Below the pieces are notes generated by a model that saw only the letters and a program-made list of their open reading frames with translations, was not told the DNA's origin and made no database searches. DNA of 8,627 bases, from NCBI GenBank assembly GCA_003513005.1, contig DOTD01000099.1:1-8627 (forward strand), in the 5' to 3' direction. Positions 7,047-8,627 of the stretch are shown piece after piece. The position numbers and the translations under genes were made by a program. The DNA comes from Desulfotomaculum sp. (lineage in GTDB: Bacteria; Bacillota; Desulfotomaculia; Desulfotomaculales; Nap2-2B). How positions within the stretch are numbered: the first letter of the stretch is position 1; every line of letters begins with the position of its first letter.

Positions 7047-7105
7047 ACATTACAAAGACAAAATTCGTTTCGGAATTTCTGAAGGGACGTAATCAAAGGT
7101 GAATA

Positions 7106-7123
7106 AATGAATAAAAACTCAAC
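7106..7123 (+). promoter_or_regulatory. ARG box (ArgR/AhrC operator) of carAB
   Basis: AATGAATAAAAACTCAAC matches the known Bacillus ARG box consensus CATGAATAAAAATKCAAK at 15 of 18 positions, and the E. coli form at 14 of its 16 defined positions. It covers the expected transcription start of promoter P1. Bound arginine repressor would therefore block initiation, as is known for arginine-controlled carAB operons. The consensus is recalled and the match was counted by eye. Confidence 0.65.
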
Positions 7124-7190
7124 CGGCAATTATACCAGATCCAGATATGTCCTGCTATTTCTATATCTTATTGGTGTCCCTGGGCACTGA
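7107..7190 (+). CDS. Possible 27-residue hydrophobic peptide (doubtful)
   Basis: An ATG five bases behind AAAGGTG opens a 27-residue frame on the strand opposite the car genes. It has a polar first half (MNKNSTGNYTRSR) and a hydrophobic end (YVLLFLYLIGVPGH). A GC-rich hairpin follows 23 bases after the stop. Against it: the start codon lies inside the ARG box, no promoter is visible on this strand, and the peptide resembles nothing I know. It is listed only because the ribosome binding site is good. Confidence 0.2.
   Translation: MNKNSTGNYTRSRYVLLFLYLIGVPGH
7129..7137 (-). promoter_or_regulatory. Extended -10 promoter upstream of carAB (P1)
   Basis: The minus strand reads TGGTATAAT: a perfect TATAAT (7129-7134) with the TG (7136-7137) of an extended -10 element. 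No good -35 is present, which such promoters can lack. Transcription would start near 7122, inside the ARG box, giving a long leader of about 250 bases before carA. The tRNA-Thr gene is preceded by the same nine bases. Confidence 0.5.
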
Positions 7191-7213
7191 ATAGCCGCCC
7201 GATATGTAAAGTA

Positions 7214-7237
7214 GCCTCCGTATAGATCTCCGGAGGC
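7214..7237. terminator. GC-rich hairpin, possible terminator behind tRNA-Thr
   Basis: GCCTCCG (7214-7220) and CGGAGGC (7231-7237) form a perfect 7-base-pair stem with a 10-base loop. Read on the minus strand it follows the tRNA by 11 bases and is trailed by TACTTTAC; read on the plus strand it is trailed by CTTGTTATT. Neither run of T is strong. Its position suggests tRNA 3' termination or processing. Between this hairpin and P1 (7138-7213) I see nothing else apart from the doubtful peptide frame. Confidence 0.45.
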
Positions 7238-7248
7238 CTTGTTATTCC

Positions 7249-7323
7249 TGGAGCTGGTGGTCGGATTTGAACCGACGACCTGCGCATTACGAGTGCGCTG
7301 CTCTACCTCTGAGCCACACCAGC
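7249..7323 (-). tRNA. tRNA-Thr (anticodon CGT)
   Basis: The minus strand folds into a complete cloverleaf. The acceptor arm is GCTGGTG with CACCAGC, the D stem is GCTC with GAGC, and the anticodon stem is GCGCA with TGCGC around the loop CTCGTAA. A 5-base variable region and the T arm GTCGG-TTCGAAT-CCGAC follow. The anticodon CGT (7289-7291) reads the threonine codon ACG. The discriminator base is T, and the CCA end is encoded in the DNA (7249-7251). It lies between the alkyltransferase gene and the car operon on the same strand. Confidence 0.97.
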
Positions 7324-7334
7324 GTTTGTAAAAA

Positions 7335-7343
7335 ATTATACCA
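7335..7343 (-). promoter_or_regulatory. Extended -10 promoter of tRNA-Thr
   Basis: The minus strand reads TGGTATAAT (TATAAT at 7335-7340, TG at 7342-7343), so transcription would begin a few bases before the tRNA 5' end at 7323. No clear -35 is visible. No terminator separates it from the alkyltransferase stop at 7393, so read-through from deoC may also contribute. Confidence 0.6.
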
Positions 7344-7392
7344 TAAGAGAAGCTGTCCGAACAATAGACTTACAATCGATATTCGCCTATTC

Positions 7393-7944
7393 TTACGATC
7401 TGACATTCGCTGATTCGAGATCCAGCAGTAATCTCTTGAAGTCTATCCTGTCACTGAAACCGCCCAGCTTTCCGTTGTGCATAATTACCCTGTGGCAGGG
7501 AATCACAACAGGTGTAAGATTTGAGCCGGCAGCATTACCGACCGCTCTGGCCGCTTTGGGATACCCTGCGGTGATTCCTACTTGGCTGTAGGAAAGTGTT
7601 TGGCTATATGGTATTGCCCGTATAGCATTTAAAACATGAAACTGGAAAGGTGTGCACCAGGACAGATCTATCGGAATGTCGAAATTTACGGGCAGCCTGT
7701 TGTAATAATCCAGGAGCAGTTTCTGAAAATACGGGGGCAGTTCATCTGCTTCCGCTTCGGAAATACCCGTAGAAAAAGCTGCATTCCTGTCTGCCCATTT
7801 GTACAGTCTCGCTGCCAATCTTGAAACAGCTTCAGCAGGGTTTTCATGAGGCAGTGTAAGCGCTGCCAAACCTATGTCAGTCCAGGCGCCGGCTACCCAG
7901 CCCAACGCAGTTTCGAAAATTTGAGTTTGAACAGGCGGCTTCAT
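7393..7944 (-). CDS. O6-alkylguanine-DNA alkyltransferase (methylated-DNA--protein-cysteine methyltransferase)
   Basis: This 183-residue protein repairs O6-alkylguanine by moving the alkyl group to its own cysteine, a single-use reaction. The C-terminal DNA-binding and active-site domain (about 97-178) shows TPFQFHVLNAIRAIPYSQTL, the turn with YSQVG, the arginine-finger region AARAVGNA (Arg133), and the active motif VVIPCHRVI with acceptor Cys150. It is followed by the usual GKLGGFS. The N-terminal half (1-95) is poorly conserved, as in the Ogt/MGMT family. Length is normal for an Ogt-type enzyme. The presence of cysteine rules out the alkyltransferase-like proteins that carry Trp. The start ATG overlaps the deoC stop by four bases (ATGA), and its own ribosome binding site is weak, so translation is probably coupled to deoC. 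Confidence 0.93.
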   Translation of the reverse strand: MKPPVQTQIFETALGWVAGAWTDIGLAALTLPHENPAEAVSRLAARLYKWADRNAAFSTGISEAEADELPPYFQKLLLDYYNRLPVNFDIPIDLSWCTPFQFHVLNAIRAIPYSQTLSYSQVGITAGYPKAARAVGNAAGSNLTPVVIPCHRVIMHNGKLGGFSDRIDFKRLLLDLESANVRS

Positions 7945-8624
7945 TGAGCAGCATCCATTTCTTTGATAATAGCAATTCCCGAACTTGTGCCCAGCCTCGT
8001 TGCCCCGGCTTCTACCAGAGCGATAGCCTGGGCAAGCGTCTTTATCCCCCCGGCAGCCTTGATGCCCATTTCCTGCCCAATCACGCTTTTCATCAGCGCA
8101 ACGTCTTCCACAGTAGCGCCGGCGCTGCCGAACCCCGTGCTTGTCTTGACAAAGCGCGCGCCGGCATCCCGGGCGATGAGGCAGGCGGTCTTTTTCTCCT
8201 GGCTGCTTAGGTAGCAGGTCTCGATGATTACTTTCACATGTGCGTCTTTGCGGCAGGCCGATACGGCATCGGCAACAGCTTTTATTTCACCTTCAGCCTG
8301 CCTGTAAGATCCGCTTTTCAGCGCTCCCAGGTTGATGACCAGATCTACCCCGGAGCAGCCGTTTTGCACAGCTTCAACTGCCTCGCTGAGCTTAACCGGA
8401 GTCGTTGTTGCGCCTAATGGGAAGCCGATTACTGTGCAGATCCGTGTTTTTGTACCTGACAGTTCTGCCGAAGCTTTTTTAACCCAGCAAGGATTTACGC
8501 ATACATACCCGAATCCGTATAATCTTGCTTCTTCACACAGCAGCAGGATGTCTCTTTCAGAGGCCGTCGCTTTCAGAAGAGTATGGTCGATGATTTCAGC
8601 CATTTGATTTCTTGTCAGATTCAT
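7941..8624 (-). CDS. deoC: Deoxyribose-phosphate aldolase
   Basis: DeoC splits 2-deoxyribose 5-phosphate into glyceraldehyde 3-phosphate and acetaldehyde, letting cells use deoxyribose from nucleosides. The 227-residue protein is a full-length class I aldolase barrel of the common bacterial size. It opens with IIDHTLLKATA and has VIGFPLGATTT (65-75), Asp94 in VDLVINLGAL, the Schiff-base Lys160 in FVKTSTGF, and the proton-relay Lys189 in GIKAAGGI; all three catalytic residues are in place. The ATG is only three bases from the window edge, so its ribosome binding site and promoter lie outside. It overlaps the alkyltransferase gene by four bases. Confidence 0.96.
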   Translation of the reverse strand: MNLTRNQMAEIIDHTLLKATASERDILLLCEEARLYGFGYVCVNPCWVKKASAELSGTKTRICTVIGFPLGATTTPVKLSEAVEAVQNGCSGVDLVINLGALKSGSYRQAEGEIKAVADAVSACRKDAHVKVIIETCYLSSQEKKTACLIARDAGARFVKTSTGFGSAGATVEDVALMKSVIGQEMGIKAAGGIKTLAQAIALVEAGATRLGTSSGIAIIKEMDAAQ

Positions 8625-8627
8625 CCG

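Noticed and set aside
6870..7123. PyrR-binding RNA or T-box element in the carAB leader
   Set aside because: I could not find the PyrR-type recognition stem-loop sequence or a T-box TGGNACC-type sequence in the leader.

Overview
The window looks like chromosomal DNA from an endospore-forming member of the Bacillota (Firmicutes, clostridial or Negativicutes-like). The signs are strong AGGAGG-type ribosome binding sites, GTG and TTG starts, sigma-A-type promoters, an ArgR/AhrC-type ARG box, and two perfect Spo0A boxes (TGTCGAA) ahead of the metallo-hydrolase gene. The genus cannot be decided from the sequence. All convincing intact genes lie on the minus strand, so the window reads from right to left.

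Right part (8624 to 7393): deoC (deoxyribose-phosphate aldolase) and an O6-alkylguanine-DNA alkyltransferase gene overlap by 4 bases (ATGA) and are probably co-translated. Next, on the same strand, is a tRNA-Thr with anticodon CGT. It has its own extended -10 promoter and a GC-rich hairpin behind it.

Middle (about 7140 to 1726): a long control region leads into carA and carB, which overlap by 10 bases. The control region holds an extended -10 promoter with an ARG box at its start site, a second promoter whose -35 lies in a perfect inverted repeat, and an intrinsic terminator 63 bases ahead of the carA GTG start. The layout suggests control by arginine and by attenuation. The two subunits make carbamoyl phosphate for arginine and pyrimidine synthesis. 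The large subunit is unusual: a complete diaminopimelate epimerase (DapF) fold is fused in frame to the end of CarB. Both catalytic cysteines of that fold are replaced (Ser1141 and Ala1290), while most substrate-binding residues remain. This is the most interesting object in the window: a probably non-epimerising DapF domain attached to carbamoyl-phosphate synthetase, perhaps a ligand sensor.

Left part (1725 to 1): a 293-base intergenic region with two Spo0A boxes precedes a membrane-anchored ComEC-type metallo-beta-lactamase-fold protein read from a TTG start. Its stop codon lies inside a degraded plus-strand remnant that resembles the C-terminal part of insecticidal Tc-toxin A subunits. The first 200 bases hold only an unrecognised ORF fragment.
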